Assembly (NCBI RefSeq): GCF_011046735.1
Contig: NZ_CP049258.1
Coordinates: 6,094,001-6,158,000 of the forward strand
Source: Nordella sp. HKS 07
Lineage (GTDB): Bacteria; Pseudomonadota; Alphaproteobacteria; Rhizobiales; Aestuariivirgaceae
DNA length: 64,000 nucleotides
Reading direction: 5' to 3'
How positions within the stretch are numbered: position 1 is the first letter of the stretch; each line of letters opens with the position of its first letter. Of the stretch, positions 18,338-26,508 are shown piece by piece. Position numbers and translations under genes: made by a program. The notes beneath the pieces were generated by a model. It made no database searches and was not told the DNA's origin. It saw only the letters and a list, made by a program, of their open reading frames with translations.

Positions 18338-18741
18338 CGGAAAGCTCCCAAAAGCGTGGCCGCCAGTACCCCAGCGATGAGGAAACTCGCCGTCGCAGCG
18401 ATGGAGCGCGGCGAAAGACGGGCCAGCCCGACGATACCGTGCCCCGACGTGCAGCCCGACCCCATGCGGGTGCCAAAGCCGACAAGGAGGCCGGCAACGA
18501 TGATGACGGGCCATCCGGCCACTATCGTGACCGCGGGAAACGCGCCGAACATCGCGCCATAGGCCCATGGCCCGAGAATGAGGCCGATCACGAAGGCCGC
18601 GTTGTGCGCCGGCCCTTCTCGCTGCAGCAGCCGGCCGACGATGCCGCTGATACCGGCGACGCGGCCATTGACGAGGAGCAGCAGCATGGCGGCGAGCCCG
18701 AGCAGCATGCCGCCGACGAGCGAAGGCCAGTACGCGCTCAT
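18334..18741 (-). CDS. YeeE/YedE-type membrane protein
   Basis: The 135-residue protein has four hydrophobic segments and the sulfur-transporter block GFGTRMGSGCTSGHGIVGLARLS, split here as GFGTRMGSGCTSG and HGIVGLARLS. The SGCTSGHG cysteine is conserved in the YeeE/YedE family. It forms the first half of a two-gene transporter with the protein encoded by 17855-18337. Start and stop overlap its neighbours by four bases on both sides, so bigR, this gene and the next are translationally coupled. The family context suggests movement of sulfur compounds during sulfide detoxification. Confidence 0.87.
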   Translation of the reverse strand: MSAYWPSLVGGMLLGLAAMLLLLVNGRVAGISGIVGRLLQREGPAHNAAFVIGLILGPWAYGAMFGAFPAVTIVAGWPVIIVAGLLVGFGTRMGSGCTSGHGIVGLARLSPRSIAATASFLIAGVLAATLLGAFR

Positions 18742-19082
18742 CGCCGCCCCTCCCCGGCGCAGAAGATCGCATAGAGAGACGCGATCAGCTCCGCCGCCTT
18801 CGCATCGGCCAGCCGATAGAATATCTGTTTGGCATCGCGCCGCGTCCCGACGATCTCGGCATCGCGCAGGACGCCCAGCTGTTGCGACAGGGTCGGCTGG
18901 CCGACCCCGATCTGCTCTTCCAACTCGCCGACGGAATATTCACCTTCGACGAGCGTGCAGACCAGCATCAGCCGCACCGGATGCGACAGCGTCTTGAGGA
19001 GGCCCGCCACTTCCTCCGCGCGCCGTTCCATATCGGCGCGCGCCAGGCGCGGATGCTTCTCGACCGATGACGGCCTCACCAT
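18738..19082 (-). CDS. bigR: Sulfide-responsive ArsR-family repressor BigR
   Basis: The 114-residue protein is a winged-helix repressor of the ArsR family, with the recognition helix in GVGQPTLSQQLGVLRDA. Cysteines fall at residues 42 (LVCTLVEGEYSVGEL) and 108 (AIFCAGEGRR), the same positions as the redox pair Cys42/Cys108 described for BigR of Xylella and Agrobacterium. In those, a disulfide or polysulfide link between the two releases DNA and switches on persulfide detoxification. The frame is open upstream to 19592, but MVRPSS at 19082, overlapping the end of blh, gives the family length. It should repress its own operon from the AT-rich site near 20390. Confidence 0.92.
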   Translation of the reverse strand: MVRPSSVEKHPRLARADMERRAEEVAGLLKTLSHPVRLMLVCTLVEGEYSVGELEEQIGVGQPTLSQQLGVLRDAEIVGTRRDAKQIFYRLADAKAAELIASLYAIFCAGEGRR

Positions 19083-20371
19083 GCCGCCCCCGTGAGCGCG
19101 TCGAGAGGGAATTTGAGATAGCGCCGGCCATTCGCCTCCGGCTCCGGCAAGCGGCCGCCGCGCATGTTCACCTGCAGCGCGTGCAGGATGAGGCGCGGCA
19201 TCGGCAAGGTGCGATCGCGCGCCTCGCGCATGGCGACAAAGCCCTGCTCGTCCATGTCCACGATATGCGAATTGCGCCGCTTCTGCTCGGCCACCGTGCT
19301 TTCCCAGCGTGGATGGCGACCGCCCGGCTGATAGTCGTGGCCGGTGAAGAGCCGCGCGTCCTCGGGAAGCGCCAGGATCGCCTGGATCGAATGCCACAGC
19401 GCCGTTGCGCTGCCGCCTGGAAAGTCCGCCCGGGCGGTTCCGGAATCGGGCATGAACAGCGTGTCGTGGACGAAGGCCGCATCGCCGAGGAGATAGGTGA
19501 TGGAGGCCATCGTATGGCCGGGCGAGAACATCACGCGGCCCGCGAGCGAGCCCAGTTTGAAGCTGTCGCCTTCGGCGAACAGCCGGTCCCACTGCGAGCC
19601 GTCGGTCGCCAGAGCCGGAAGGTTATAGAGGTCGCGCCATAATCTCTGCATGTCGATGACATGTGAGCCGATCGCCGTCGGCGCTCCCGTCTTCTCCTTC
19701 AGATAGTGAGCGGCGGAGAAATGGTCCGCATGCGGATGGGTGTCGAGAATCCATTCGACGGTGAGCCCCTCCTTTTCGACATGGGCCAGAACGGCGTCGG
19801 CGCTCATGGTCCCGGTAGCGCCCGATCGCTCGTCGAAGTCGAGCACCGGATCGATGATGGCGCAGCGCTTCGTCGCCGGATCGGTGACGACATATTGGAT
19901 GCTCGATGTCCGCGCCTCGAAGAACCCCGTCACGATCGGCGTGCGGGTGGCCTGCCGGTCCAGCCACACGGCCGCGCCGGCGAGATCGAAGCCATGCGCG
20001 CGGCCGAGCGCCACGACATTGTCGCGTTTCATGCGGCCGTCCAGCACTTCGCCGAGCACATGCAGCGTCAGCGCGCGCGTCCCGCTCCGGCAATGGGCAA
20101 AGACGGGGCCTTTTGTGTCGGCCACGGCCTCCTGGAAGGCGCGGATATCGGCCTCGGTGATCGTCGGCCCCGTCACGGGAATGAAATCGTAGTCGAGGCC
20201 GGCTGCCTTTGCGGCGCGGCTCTCGGCCTCGTTGCCGGGCTGGCCGGGCTCTTCCCCATCGGGGCGCAGATTGATCACCCCGGCATAGCCGTCTGCCCTG
20301 AAAGCGGCGAACGCCGACTCATCCGGCTGTCCGCCGATAGATAGCTGTTCGGTGATTTTCACAGGTGGCAT
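19076..20371 (-). CDS. blh: Bifunctional sulfurtransferase/persulfide dioxygenase
   Basis: The 431-residue protein fuses a DUF442 (TIGR01244) sulfurtransferase domain to an ETHE1-like metallo-beta-lactamase fold. The N-terminal active site is HCRSGTR with C94. The iron-binding motif of the dioxygenase part is THPHADH (H212, H214, D216, H217), followed by FSPGHTMASITYL and FTGHDYQPGG. It oxidises glutathione persulfide to sulfite and transfers sulfur, protecting cells from sulfide. The start is ATG 20371, preceded by GGAG; the TTG just before it is less likely. It is the first gene of the operon blh-bigR-yeeE-yeeE. Confidence 0.93.
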   Translation of the reverse strand: MPPVKITEQLSIGGQPDESAFAAFRADGYAGVINLRPDGEEPGQPGNEAESRAAKAAGLDYDFIPVTGPTITEADIRAFQEAVADTKGPVFAHCRSGTRALTLHVLGEVLDGRMKRDNVVALGRAHGFDLAGAAVWLDRQATRTPIVTGFFEARTSSIQYVVTDPATKRCAIIDPVLDFDERSGATGTMSADAVLAHVEKEGLTVEWILDTHPHADHFSAAHYLKEKTGAPTAIGSHVIDMQRLWRDLYNLPALATDGSQWDRLFAEGDSFKLGSLAGRVMFSPGHTMASITYLLGDAAFVHDTLFMPDSGTARADFPGGSATALWHSIQAILALPEDARLFTGHDYQPGGRHPRWESTVAEQKRRNSHIVDMDEQGFVAMREARDRTLPMPRLILHALQVNMRGGRLPEPEANGRRYLKFPLDALTGAAW

Positions 20372-20385
20372 CAAATATCTCCAAT

Positions 20386-20416
20386 AACAATATACACTTC
20401 TATATAATATATAATG
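20386..20416 (-). promoter_or_regulatory. AT-rich promoter/operator region of the blh-bigR operon
   Basis: The stretch upstream of blh contains TATATAATATATAATG, which stands out strongly in this GC-rich DNA. BigR proteins are known to bind an AT-rich element that covers the -10 region of their own operon, and this is the only candidate here. The symmetry is imperfect, so the exact operator is not defined. Confidence 0.5.
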
Positions 20417-20511
20417 ATTGGGTGCAAGCCACCGTCCGCCGACAAGTGCGTCGCGCGATGAGGCTTATTCGCGGCGCAGATGCGGCATCGGCGAGATGCG
20501 GTGCGGTTGCT

Positions 20512-20667
20512 TCACCTGTCCTCCTCAGCCCGCAGTGCTGGCTTCGCAGCGTCCGCCTCGCTGGCGCTCCTGTTCCGGCCAACCATAAAGGTCAGCATGA
20601 ATACACGCGCATTGCAGCCGGCTGCGGCCACTTCTTTCAGCATCTTCCAGAAATGGGGATGAAACAT
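20512..20667 (-). CDS. Possible 51-residue protein
   Basis: The frame starts MFHPHFWKMLKEVAAAGC and is preceded by AAGGAC at a suitable distance from the ATG (six bases). Its composition looks protein-like for the first 30 residues and then becomes charged and low in character. I do not recognise a family. It lies alone between the blh operon and the AraC gene. It may be a real small gene or chance. Confidence 0.3.
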   Translation of the reverse strand: MFHPHFWKMLKEVAAAGCNARVFMLTFMVGRNRSASEADAAKPALRAEEDR

Positions 20668-20831
20668 ATGCTCGTCCTTGGGATTCGGTTGCGCATCTGA
20701 AGAGCGCCGGAAACTAGGGACGACTTCGCTGAGCGGCTTGGACAAGGCGGCCCATAAATTGGCCCTAATGGCCCTGTATCGAGACTCCCACGGCGTGACG
20801 CGATGATCGCGTCGGCACGCAGGGAGAATGC

Positions 20832-21806
20832 ATGAGCATACCTAGTCCGTCCGCCGCGCTGCGCTTGCGGACCGATGCGCTTCCGGAGAAAGACCGTATC
20901 GAGATCATGCGCGAGGTCTATGGCAGGACGGTGCTCAAAATCGATGTCGACCCGCAGGCGCCAATCAATGTCGACATGACACTGCGCGGCCTGCCCGGCA
21001 TCGGCATCGCCATCGGTGAAACGTCGCAATTGCGCGCCCATCGGTCAGCCTCCCTGATCGACACTGACGACGCTATCCTGCTGGTGGCACTCGCGGGCGG
21101 CAGTGTCATGAAACATCGCGGTTCGGAAGAAACGGTCGACGGGTGTCAGGCACTGCTGATGAGGGGCGGCGAGGTGGGCATCAGCCAGATCCGGCCAGGT
21201 GGCCTGCGCTTCGTCAATATGAGCTTCTCGATGCGTCGCCTGACGCCGCTGGTCGGCAACGCGGACGCCGCGTTCATGCGCCCCTTACCGACCGGTGGCG
21301 GCGCCATGCGGCTGCTGATCGACTATGTGAGGGCGGTGCAGGATCTCAATACCGATGAGCCTCCCGAACTCAACAGCCTGGCGGCGACACATATCTTCGA
21401 TCTCATGGCGCTCGCCATGGGCGCGACGCGTGATGCGGGTGAGATCGCCAGAGGTCGGGGCGTTCGCGTGGCGCGGCTGCGCGCCATCAAGGCCGACATC
21501 GTGGCGAACGCTCCACAGCTCAGCGCCGATGAGATCGCGACCCGCCATGGGCTGTCGCCGCGCTATGTGCGTAAACTGTTCGAGAGCGAGGGCACATCGC
21601 TCTCCGACTATATGCTGTCGCAGCGCCTTGCCCGCGCCCATCGCATGCTGAACGATCCGCGCCGCTCCGGCCAAAGCATTACAGCACTTGCATTCGAGGC
21701 CGGATTCAACGATCTGTCTTACTTCAACCGCACCTTCAGGCGCCGCTACGGAACGACACCGAGCGACGTGCGCGCCGCAGCGCTCAAGGTGCAAGACGAC
21801 AGATGA
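20832..21806 (+). CDS. AraC-family transcriptional regulator
   Basis: The 324-residue regulator has an N-terminal ligand/dimer domain resembling the AraC-binding-like (cupin) region and a C-terminal double helix-turn-helix. The latter shows LSADEIATRHGLSPRYVRKLFESE and the second helix pair ITALAFEAGFNDLSYFNRTFRRRYG, followed by TPSDVR. It is followed after ten bases by a methyltransferase gene on the same strand, its most likely target or partner. The inducer is unknown. Confidence 0.9.
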   Translation: MSIPSPSAALRLRTDALPEKDRIEIMREVYGRTVLKIDVDPQAPINVDMTLRGLPGIGIAIGETSQLRAHRSASLIDTDDAILLVALAGGSVMKHRGSEETVDGCQALLMRGGEVGISQIRPGGLRFVNMSFSMRRLTPLVGNADAAFMRPLPTGGGAMRLLIDYVRAVQDLNTDEPPELNSLAATHIFDLMALAMGATRDAGEIARGRGVRVARLRAIKADIVANAPQLSADEIATRHGLSPRYVRKLFESEGTSLSDYMLSQRLARAHRMLNDPRRSGQSITALAFEAGFNDLSYFNRTFRRRYGTTPSDVRAAALKVQDDR

Positions 21807-21816
21807 TGCTTGCCTC

Positions 21817-22506
21817 ATGAAGACATCCGCCCCCTCCGCTACGGTTTTAACCCAATATGCGCAAGGCTACGACGCGATGCGCCGCCGCCTCATCCCCTGC
21901 TTCAACGCGTTCTACGGGGCCGGCCTTCGCCTCATCGAGGAATGGATGAGCGCGCACGCTTTTCGCATGCTCGATCTCGGCGCCGGCACCGGGCTGTTCT
22001 CCGCCATGATCCTCGAGCGCTTCCCGAAAGCCGAAATCCACCTGATCGACGCCTCCATCGGCATGCTCGATCAGGCGAGGGAGCGTTTTCAAGGTAATCC
22101 ATCCATCACCTATGGCATGGCGGATATGGCGGGCGCCGACCTCGGCGGCCCGTGGGATCTCATCGTCTCGGCGCTGGCCATCCACCATCTGGAAGATCGC
22201 GCCAAGCAGGATCTCTTCGCCCGCATCGCCGCCGCCCTGCGGCCGGGCGGCCTGTTTGTCAATGCCGAGCAGGTTCTGGGACCGACAGCCGCGGCGGAAG
22301 CGCGCTATGTCCGCTTCTGGCACGAGGACATCCGTGCGCTCGGCGTGCCTGAGGCAGAGATCGCGCGGGCGGCAGAGCGCATGGCCTTCGACCGCTGCGC
22401 CACGGTCGAGGCGCAACTCGTCTGGATGCGCGATGCGGGACTGAGCGATGTCGATTGCAGCTTCACGTCCTGGCGCTTCGCGGTGCTGAGCGGGCGCCGC
22501 GCCTGA
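21817..22506 (+). CDS. Class I SAM-dependent methyltransferase
   Basis: The 229-residue protein has the SAM loop MLDLGAGTGLFSAMI, the acidic strand IHLIDASIGML, and SALAIHHLEDRAK followed by LRPGGLFVNAEQV, the standard order of Methyltransf_25-type enzymes. The cysteines needed by arsenite methyltransferase ArsM are absent, so despite the nearby ars genes it is probably not ArsM. The open frame extends upstream into the AraC gene; the ATG at 21817, eleven bases after the AraC stop, fits the family start. Its stop directly abuts that of the convergent acr3 gene. The substrate is unknown. Confidence 0.83.
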   Translation: MKTSAPSATVLTQYAQGYDAMRRRLIPCFNAFYGAGLRLIEEWMSAHAFRMLDLGAGTGLFSAMILERFPKAEIHLIDASIGMLDQARERFQGNPSITYGMADMAGADLGGPWDLIVSALAIHHLEDRAKQDLFARIAAALRPGGLFVNAEQVLGPTAAAEARYVRFWHEDIRALGVPEAEIARAAERMAFDRCATVEAQLVWMRDAGLSDVDCSFTSWRFAVLSGRRA

Positions 22507-23568
22507 TCAACCCGCGGTTTCGCCTTCGCTTGCACGCGCCTCGCCGGTGCCGCGCTCGTACCAACCTTTGGAACGGTTGACGATCGCGACGACAGAAAGC
22601 ATGACCGGCACTTCGACCAGCACGCCGACCACGGTTGCCAGCGCCGCACCCGAGCTGAAGCCGAACAGGCTGATCGCCGCTGCAACAGCCAGCTCGAAGA
22701 AATTGGAAGCGCCGATCAAGGCCGATGGACCGGCCACGCAGTGCTTTTCGCCGAACAGCCGGTTGAGAAGATAGGCAAGGCCCGAGTTGAAATAAACCTG
22801 GATCAGGATCGGCACCGCCAGCATCGCGATGACCAGCGGCTGCGCGATGATCTGCTCGCCCTGAAAGCCGAACAGCAGGACCAGAGTGGCAAGAAGGGCC
22901 AAGAGCGACAATGGCTGCAGTGTCTTGAGCAGACTGTCGAGCGCCACCTGCCCGCCGGACGCCAGAAGGCCGCGGCGGACAAGCTGGGCGATGACGACGG
23001 GAATGACGATATAGAGGCCGACGGAGAGAGCGAGCGTATCCCATGGGACCGTGATCGCCGAAAGTCCGAGCAGCAAAGCGACGATCGGCGCGAAGGCCAC
23101 CACCATGATCGCATCGTTCAACGCGACCTGCGACAGGGTGAAGTGCGGCTCGCCCTTGGTGAGATTAGACCACACGAACACCATGGCTGTGCAAGGCGCG
23201 GCGGCGAGAATGATCAGGCCGGCAATATAGGAATCGATCTGATCCGCCGGCAGGTGCTCACGAAACACCCAGCCGATGAACAGCCAGCCGAGCAGCGCCA
23301 TGGAGAATGGCTTGACCGCCCAATTGATGAACAGCGTCACGCCGATGCCCCGCCAATGACGGCCGACTTCGCCCAAAGCGGCGAAATCTATCTTCAGCAG
23401 CATCGGGATGATCATGAGCCAGATCAGCACCGCGACGGGGATATTGACCTTGGCGATCTCGGCGGCGCCGATGGCGTGGAAAAGTCCTGGGAGGAAATGG
23501 CCGAGCGCCACGCCCGCAATGATGCAGAGGGCCACCCAGAGAGTCAGAAAGCGTTCGAATATGGACAT
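22507..23568 (-). CDS. acr3: ACR3-family arsenite efflux permease
   Basis: The 353-residue protein has ten likely membrane spans and exports arsenite. Signature stretches are FLTLWVALCIIAGVALG, IPVAVLIWLMIIPMLLKIDF and AAPCTAMVFVWSNLTKG, where the cysteine is essential in studied ACR3 proteins. The last helix region has GLAYLLNRLFGEKHCVAGPSALIGASNFFELAVA, given here only in outline as GxSNFFELAVA. It is the last gene of arsR-arsC-acr3 and starts four bases after the arsC stop. Induction by arsenite through the ArsR encoded at the operon start is expected. Confidence 0.95.
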   Translation of the reverse strand: MSIFERFLTLWVALCIIAGVALGHFLPGLFHAIGAAEIAKVNIPVAVLIWLMIIPMLLKIDFAALGEVGRHWRGIGVTLFINWAVKPFSMALLGWLFIGWVFREHLPADQIDSYIAGLIILAAAPCTAMVFVWSNLTKGEPHFTLSQVALNDAIMVVAFAPIVALLLGLSAITVPWDTLALSVGLYIVIPVVIAQLVRRGLLASGGQVALDSLLKTLQPLSLLALLATLVLLFGFQGEQIIAQPLVIAMLAVPILIQVYFNSGLAYLLNRLFGEKHCVAGPSALIGASNFFELAVAAAISLFGFSSGAALATVVGVLVEVPVMLSVVAIVNRSKGWYERGTGEARASEGETAG

Positions 23569-23572
23569 GAGA

Positions 23573-24511
23573 TCAGGACGAGAAGGGTTTGGTGAGGATG
23601 ATCGCCGATGCCGGGCAGAGAGAGGCGGCTTGCATGCTGTTCATGATGGCCTTGGGCGCGACGGCCCGGTCGATGCGCGAAAAGCCCAGTCTCTCGAAGT
23701 AGGGTGCCGCCGAGATCGTCAGGAGATAGCCCTGCCGGGCGCCCTCCTCCTTCGCCTTGTCGATCAGGTGTCGGAGCGTGGCCTCGCCTAATCCCTTGCC
23801 CTTGTTGTCGGGTGTGATCACGATCGAGCGCAGCAAGGCATTCTCACCGAAGAGCTCATAGCCGGCGAATCCGACCGTCGCGCCGTTCCGCATCACGCGG
23901 AAGAATCTCCGCCCCTGCTCCGTGAGATCGCCGGTGGGCAGCCCCTCAACAGCGAGCGCTTCTCGGAGGTCAGGCGCGGATCCCTCGACAGGCAGCAGTA
24001 CCGGCACCGTCGCTCCCTCGGCCACGCCGATCCGCCGCAACTGGTGGCGCAGCGCCATCTGGTCGATCGACGCCAAAGGCAGACTCAGAAAGGCATCAAT
24101 ACGGCTTTTCAGGAACCGCGCCGCCGTCGAAAAGGCACGTTCCTTTTCCATCCCGGTCCCCTCCGTCGCGGCGGGATCTTCGATCCCCCAATGCGCAGTC
24201 ATCGGCTGACCCGGCCATATGGGGCAGATCTCTCCCGCCGCGCTGTCGCAGACGGTGAAGACGAAATCCATGACGGGTGCGCCGGCCACGGCAAACTCGT
24301 CCCACGCCTTCGAGCGCAGCCCGTCCGTCGGATAGTCCAGTGCCGCCAGGACCTTCAAGGCGATGGGATTGACTTTCCCCTTGGGCTGGCTGCCGGCCGA
24401 GAACGCTCTGAAGCGCCCCTCGCCGTCCTTCCGGAGAATGCTTTCGGCGAGGATCGAGCGGGCGGTATTGCCCGTGCACAGGAACAGGACATTGTAGATC
24501 CGCCGATTCAT
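23573..24511 (-). CDS. arsC: Arsenate reductase fused to a GNAT (ArsN-like) domain
   Basis: The 312-residue protein joins two domains. Residues 1 to about 140 are a thioredoxin-coupled, phosphatase-like ArsC with the loop LCTGNTARS (nucleophile C12), further cysteines C88 (VCDSAAGE) and C96, and HWGIEDP. Residues about 150-300 form a GNAT acetyltransferase, with ITPDNKGKGLGEATLRHLID as the acetyl-CoA loop and YFERLGFSRIDRA, like ArsN proteins that acetylate arsinothricin-type or other substrates. The ATG overlaps the arsR stop (ATGA). Reduction of arsenate plus acetylation in one chain is the likely combination; the acetyl acceptor is unproven. Confidence 0.9.
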   Translation of the reverse strand: MNRRIYNVLFLCTGNTARSILAESILRKDGEGRFRAFSAGSQPKGKVNPIALKVLAALDYPTDGLRSKAWDEFAVAGAPVMDFVFTVCDSAAGEICPIWPGQPMTAHWGIEDPAATEGTGMEKERAFSTAARFLKSRIDAFLSLPLASIDQMALRHQLRRIGVAEGATVPVLLPVEGSAPDLREALAVEGLPTGDLTEQGRRFFRVMRNGATVGFAGYELFGENALLRSIVITPDNKGKGLGEATLRHLIDKAKEEGARQGYLLTISAAPYFERLGFSRIDRAVAPKAIMNSMQAASLCPASAIILTKPFSS

Positions 24512-24861
24512 TGGATGCGGTCCTTGGTGGGCGCGCAGCATGTGGCGGCGGTGAGGATTGGTGCGCAGATTTCGGGATGGCCGGAGCAGCAGTCTTCCAT
24601 AAGGAAACGGATAAGACCGCTCAGCGCATCATACTCGGCGCTGTAGATGATCGAGCGGGCGTCACGACGTGCCGCGACAAGGCCTGCCCGTTCCAGCTCC
24701 TTGAGATGGAAGGAGACATTAGAGGCACTCACTTCGGCTTTCGCGGCAATGCTGCCCGCCGCAAGTCCGTCCGGGCCGGCGACGACCAGCATGCGCAGGA
24801 TGCGCAGCCGCGTTTCCTGCGACAAGGCCGCAAAGGCAATCTGGGCTTGACCTTCATCCAT
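24508..24861 (-). CDS. arsR: Arsenite-responsive repressor ArsR
   Basis: The 117-residue winged-helix protein has the recognition helix in VSASNVSFHLKELERAGL. Its cysteines are near the C-terminus: C91 and C92, C99, then C108 and C109. This resembles the Acidithiobacillus-type ArsR, which binds arsenite through C-terminal cysteines, rather than the classical CVC in the DNA-binding helix. It should bind the dyad at 24858-24893, which covers its own start codon, and be released by arsenite. It is the first gene of the ars operon. Confidence 0.92.
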   Translation of the reverse strand: MDEGQAQIAFAALSQETRLRILRMLVVAGPDGLAAGSIAAKAEVSASNVSFHLKELERAGLVAARRDARSIIYSAEYDALSGLIRFLMEDCCSGHPEICAPILTAATCCAPTKDRIQ

Positions 24862-24893
24862 ATTTTGATATTCCTAAAAGTATAGAAATATGG
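24858..24893. promoter_or_regulatory. Probable ArsR operator between arsR and DUF6428 gene
   Basis: The arms CCATATTT (24858-24865) and AAATATGG (24886-24893) are perfect inverted repeats 20 bases apart in an AT-rich spacer. The left arm includes the arsR start codon (24859-24861). It lies between divergent genes and would allow joint control of both. Confidence 0.6.
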
Positions 24894-24903
24894 ATTATCC
24901 GAG

Positions 24904-25434
24904 ATGACGACCCTTGGCAATGAGCAAATGGCGCGGTCAGCGCCGGTACCCGAAGAAATGACCATCGGCGAATTGCTTGCCGCGCTGGCCGGCCATGCGG
25001 CAAGCCCTCTCGCCTTTCGCTACGACGGCAAGCTCACCCAACGCGGCTACCATGTGACAGAGGTCAAGGCCGGCACATTCGCCGCCCTCGATTGCGGCGC
25101 CAATCCCGAGGCGTGGACGGAGATATTCATCCAGCTGTGGGACGTAAACGATGCGCCGCAGCAGATGACGGCCGGCAAGTTTGCGGCGATCATTCGCAAG
25201 GTCACCGAGCACGTTTCTCTCGACCACGGCGCGAAGCTGACCTTCGAAGTCAGCGACGGATCGCGCCCGATGCAGCTTCATTGCGCCGCCAGCCCCGTCA
25301 CGACGGACGGCAAAATCGTGGTCGAACTCTCGCCGCGCCCGGCCAGTTGCAAGCCGCGGGATCGCTGGCTGGCCGAACAGGAAAGGAATGCATCAAGCTG
25401 CTGCGAACCTCGCCGATCAGCGTGCTGCGCGTGA
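24904..25434 (+). CDS. DUF6428-like protein, divergent from arsR
   Basis: The 176-residue soluble protein has the stretch MTIGELLAALAGH, then LAFRYDGKLTQRGYHVTEVK and ETFIQLWD-like EIFIQLWD. This resembles small proteins annotated DUF6428 that are common beside ars genes. Four cysteines sit in the tail (NASSCCEPRRSACCA), which could bind arsenite, but the tail may not be conserved. It is transcribed away from arsR across the shared operator. The function is unknown; arsenic-linked expression is inferred from position. Confidence 0.6.
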   Translation: MTTLGNEQMARSAPVPEEMTIGELLAALAGHAASPLAFRYDGKLTQRGYHVTEVKAGTFAALDCGANPEAWTEIFIQLWDVNDAPQQMTAGKFAAIIRKVTEHVSLDHGAKLTFEVSDGSRPMQLHCAASPVTTDGKIVVELSPRPASCKPRDRWLAEQERNASSCCEPRRSACCA

Positions 25435-25554
25435 TGCGAGAATGACCAGACCTCCCCGGAAACCCGGTTACGACCAATGCGACGCGGATGACTGCGCCGG
25501 ACGCCAGCGCGTTCGTCGCAATTCCCGTCATCGTAACATCTTCCGGAGATCGCC

Positions 25555-26508
25555 ATGGTCCGTCATTCATCTCGCCTGCCACCCGCCGCCCTCCTGATCG
25601 CGGCTTGCGCCCTGTGGGGCGCCGCAACTGTCTTGAGTAAGGCGCTGCTTGCGTCGATTCCTCCTGTCACCCTGCTTGTCCTGCAACTGGCGCCGAGCGC
25701 GCTCGCGCTGTGGATCGTCGCAGCCGCGGCAGCACGCCCGATTCCTGCCAGAGCGCATCTCGTTCCGCTCGCTTTGCTGGGAATCCTCAATCCGGGAATA
25801 TCCTACACGCTGAGCCTGATGGGCGTAGCCCGTATTCCAGCCGGCGTTTCAACCGTGCTGTGGGCGGCCGAGCCCTTGATGATCCTGGGACTCGCCGCAC
25901 TGGTTCTCGGCGAAGCGATCACCTGGCGGTTGCTGCTCACGATGCTGATCGGCGCGGTCGGAGTAGGCTTCGTCGCCGATCTGGGCGGTGCCCTGGGTGA
26001 CCTGGGCGGCGATGCGGCGGGAACCCTGCTCTTGCTGGGAGCTGTGCTTTGCTGCGCTTTCTACACGGTGTTCTCACGAAAGCTCGGTGAGTTTGTCGAT
26101 CCGTCCGTTACCGTCGCGATCCAGCAGACCGCAGGTCTTGCCTGGGCGCTTGCCCTGCTCTCCGCTGGTACGCAATACGGATCTCCAGCGGACATAGCGG
26201 CGCTGCCGCCCGGACTGCTCGCCGCGGCCGCGGTCTCTGGACTTCTCTACTACGCGGCGGCCTATTGGCTCTACATAACGGCCTTGAAATCGGTTCCTGC
26301 CGCCATCGCCGGCAGCTACTTCAATATCATCCCGATCTTTGGCGTCGGGCTCGCCTACGTCTTCCTTGGCGAAACATTGACACTCCTGCAGGGTCTCGGC
26401 GCAGCAGCGATTTTGATATCGGGCTATATGCTGGTGCGGCTGACGAGCGGTGCCGGGGAGGAGACGCGAGTGGCGGCCGATGTGACGCTCACCCGGAAGA
26501 TCGAGTAA
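25555..26508 (+). CDS. DMT-superfamily transporter (EamA type)
   Basis: The 317-residue protein has ten hydrophobic segments arranged as two EamA repeats: the first opens with LIAACALWGAATVLSKALL and the second with LLLLGAVLCCAFYTVFSRKLG. It ends in a charged cytoplasmic tail. Such proteins export amino acids or other metabolites; the substrate is not predictable. The start follows CGGAGATCGCC. The 3' end overlaps the convergent dehydratase gene by 20 bases. Confidence 0.87.
   Translation: MVRHSSRLPPAALLIAACALWGAATVLSKALLASIPPVTLLVLQLAPSALALWIVAAAAARPIPARAHLVPLALLGILNPGISYTLSLMGVARIPAGVSTVLWAAEPLMILGLAALVLGEAITWRLLLTMLIGAVGVGFVADLGGALGDLGGDAAGTLLLLGAVLCCAFYTVFSRKLGEFVDPSVTVAIQQTAGLAWALALLSAGTQYGSPADIAALPPGLLAAAAVSGLLYYAAAYWLYITALKSVPAAIAGSYFNIIPIFGVGLAYVFLGETLTLLQGLGAAAILISGYMLVRLTSGAGEETRVAADVTLTRKIE

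Larger units (their letters stand above)
20372..20831. other. Divergent gap between blh operon and AraC gene
   Basis: Holds the AT-rich blh promoter near 20390-20416 and one possible small gene (20512-20667, - strand). I see no other structure. Confidence 0.4.

Noticed and set aside
21817-22506. Arsenite methyltransferase ArsM
   Set aside because: The gene lies beside the ars operon, but the conserved arsenic-binding cysteines are not present and it is coupled to the AraC gene instead.
22741-23595. A 284-codon + strand frame rich in charged residues
   Set aside because: It mirrors the acr3 gene on the other strand; the many D, R, E and Q residues are what antisense translation of a membrane protein gives.
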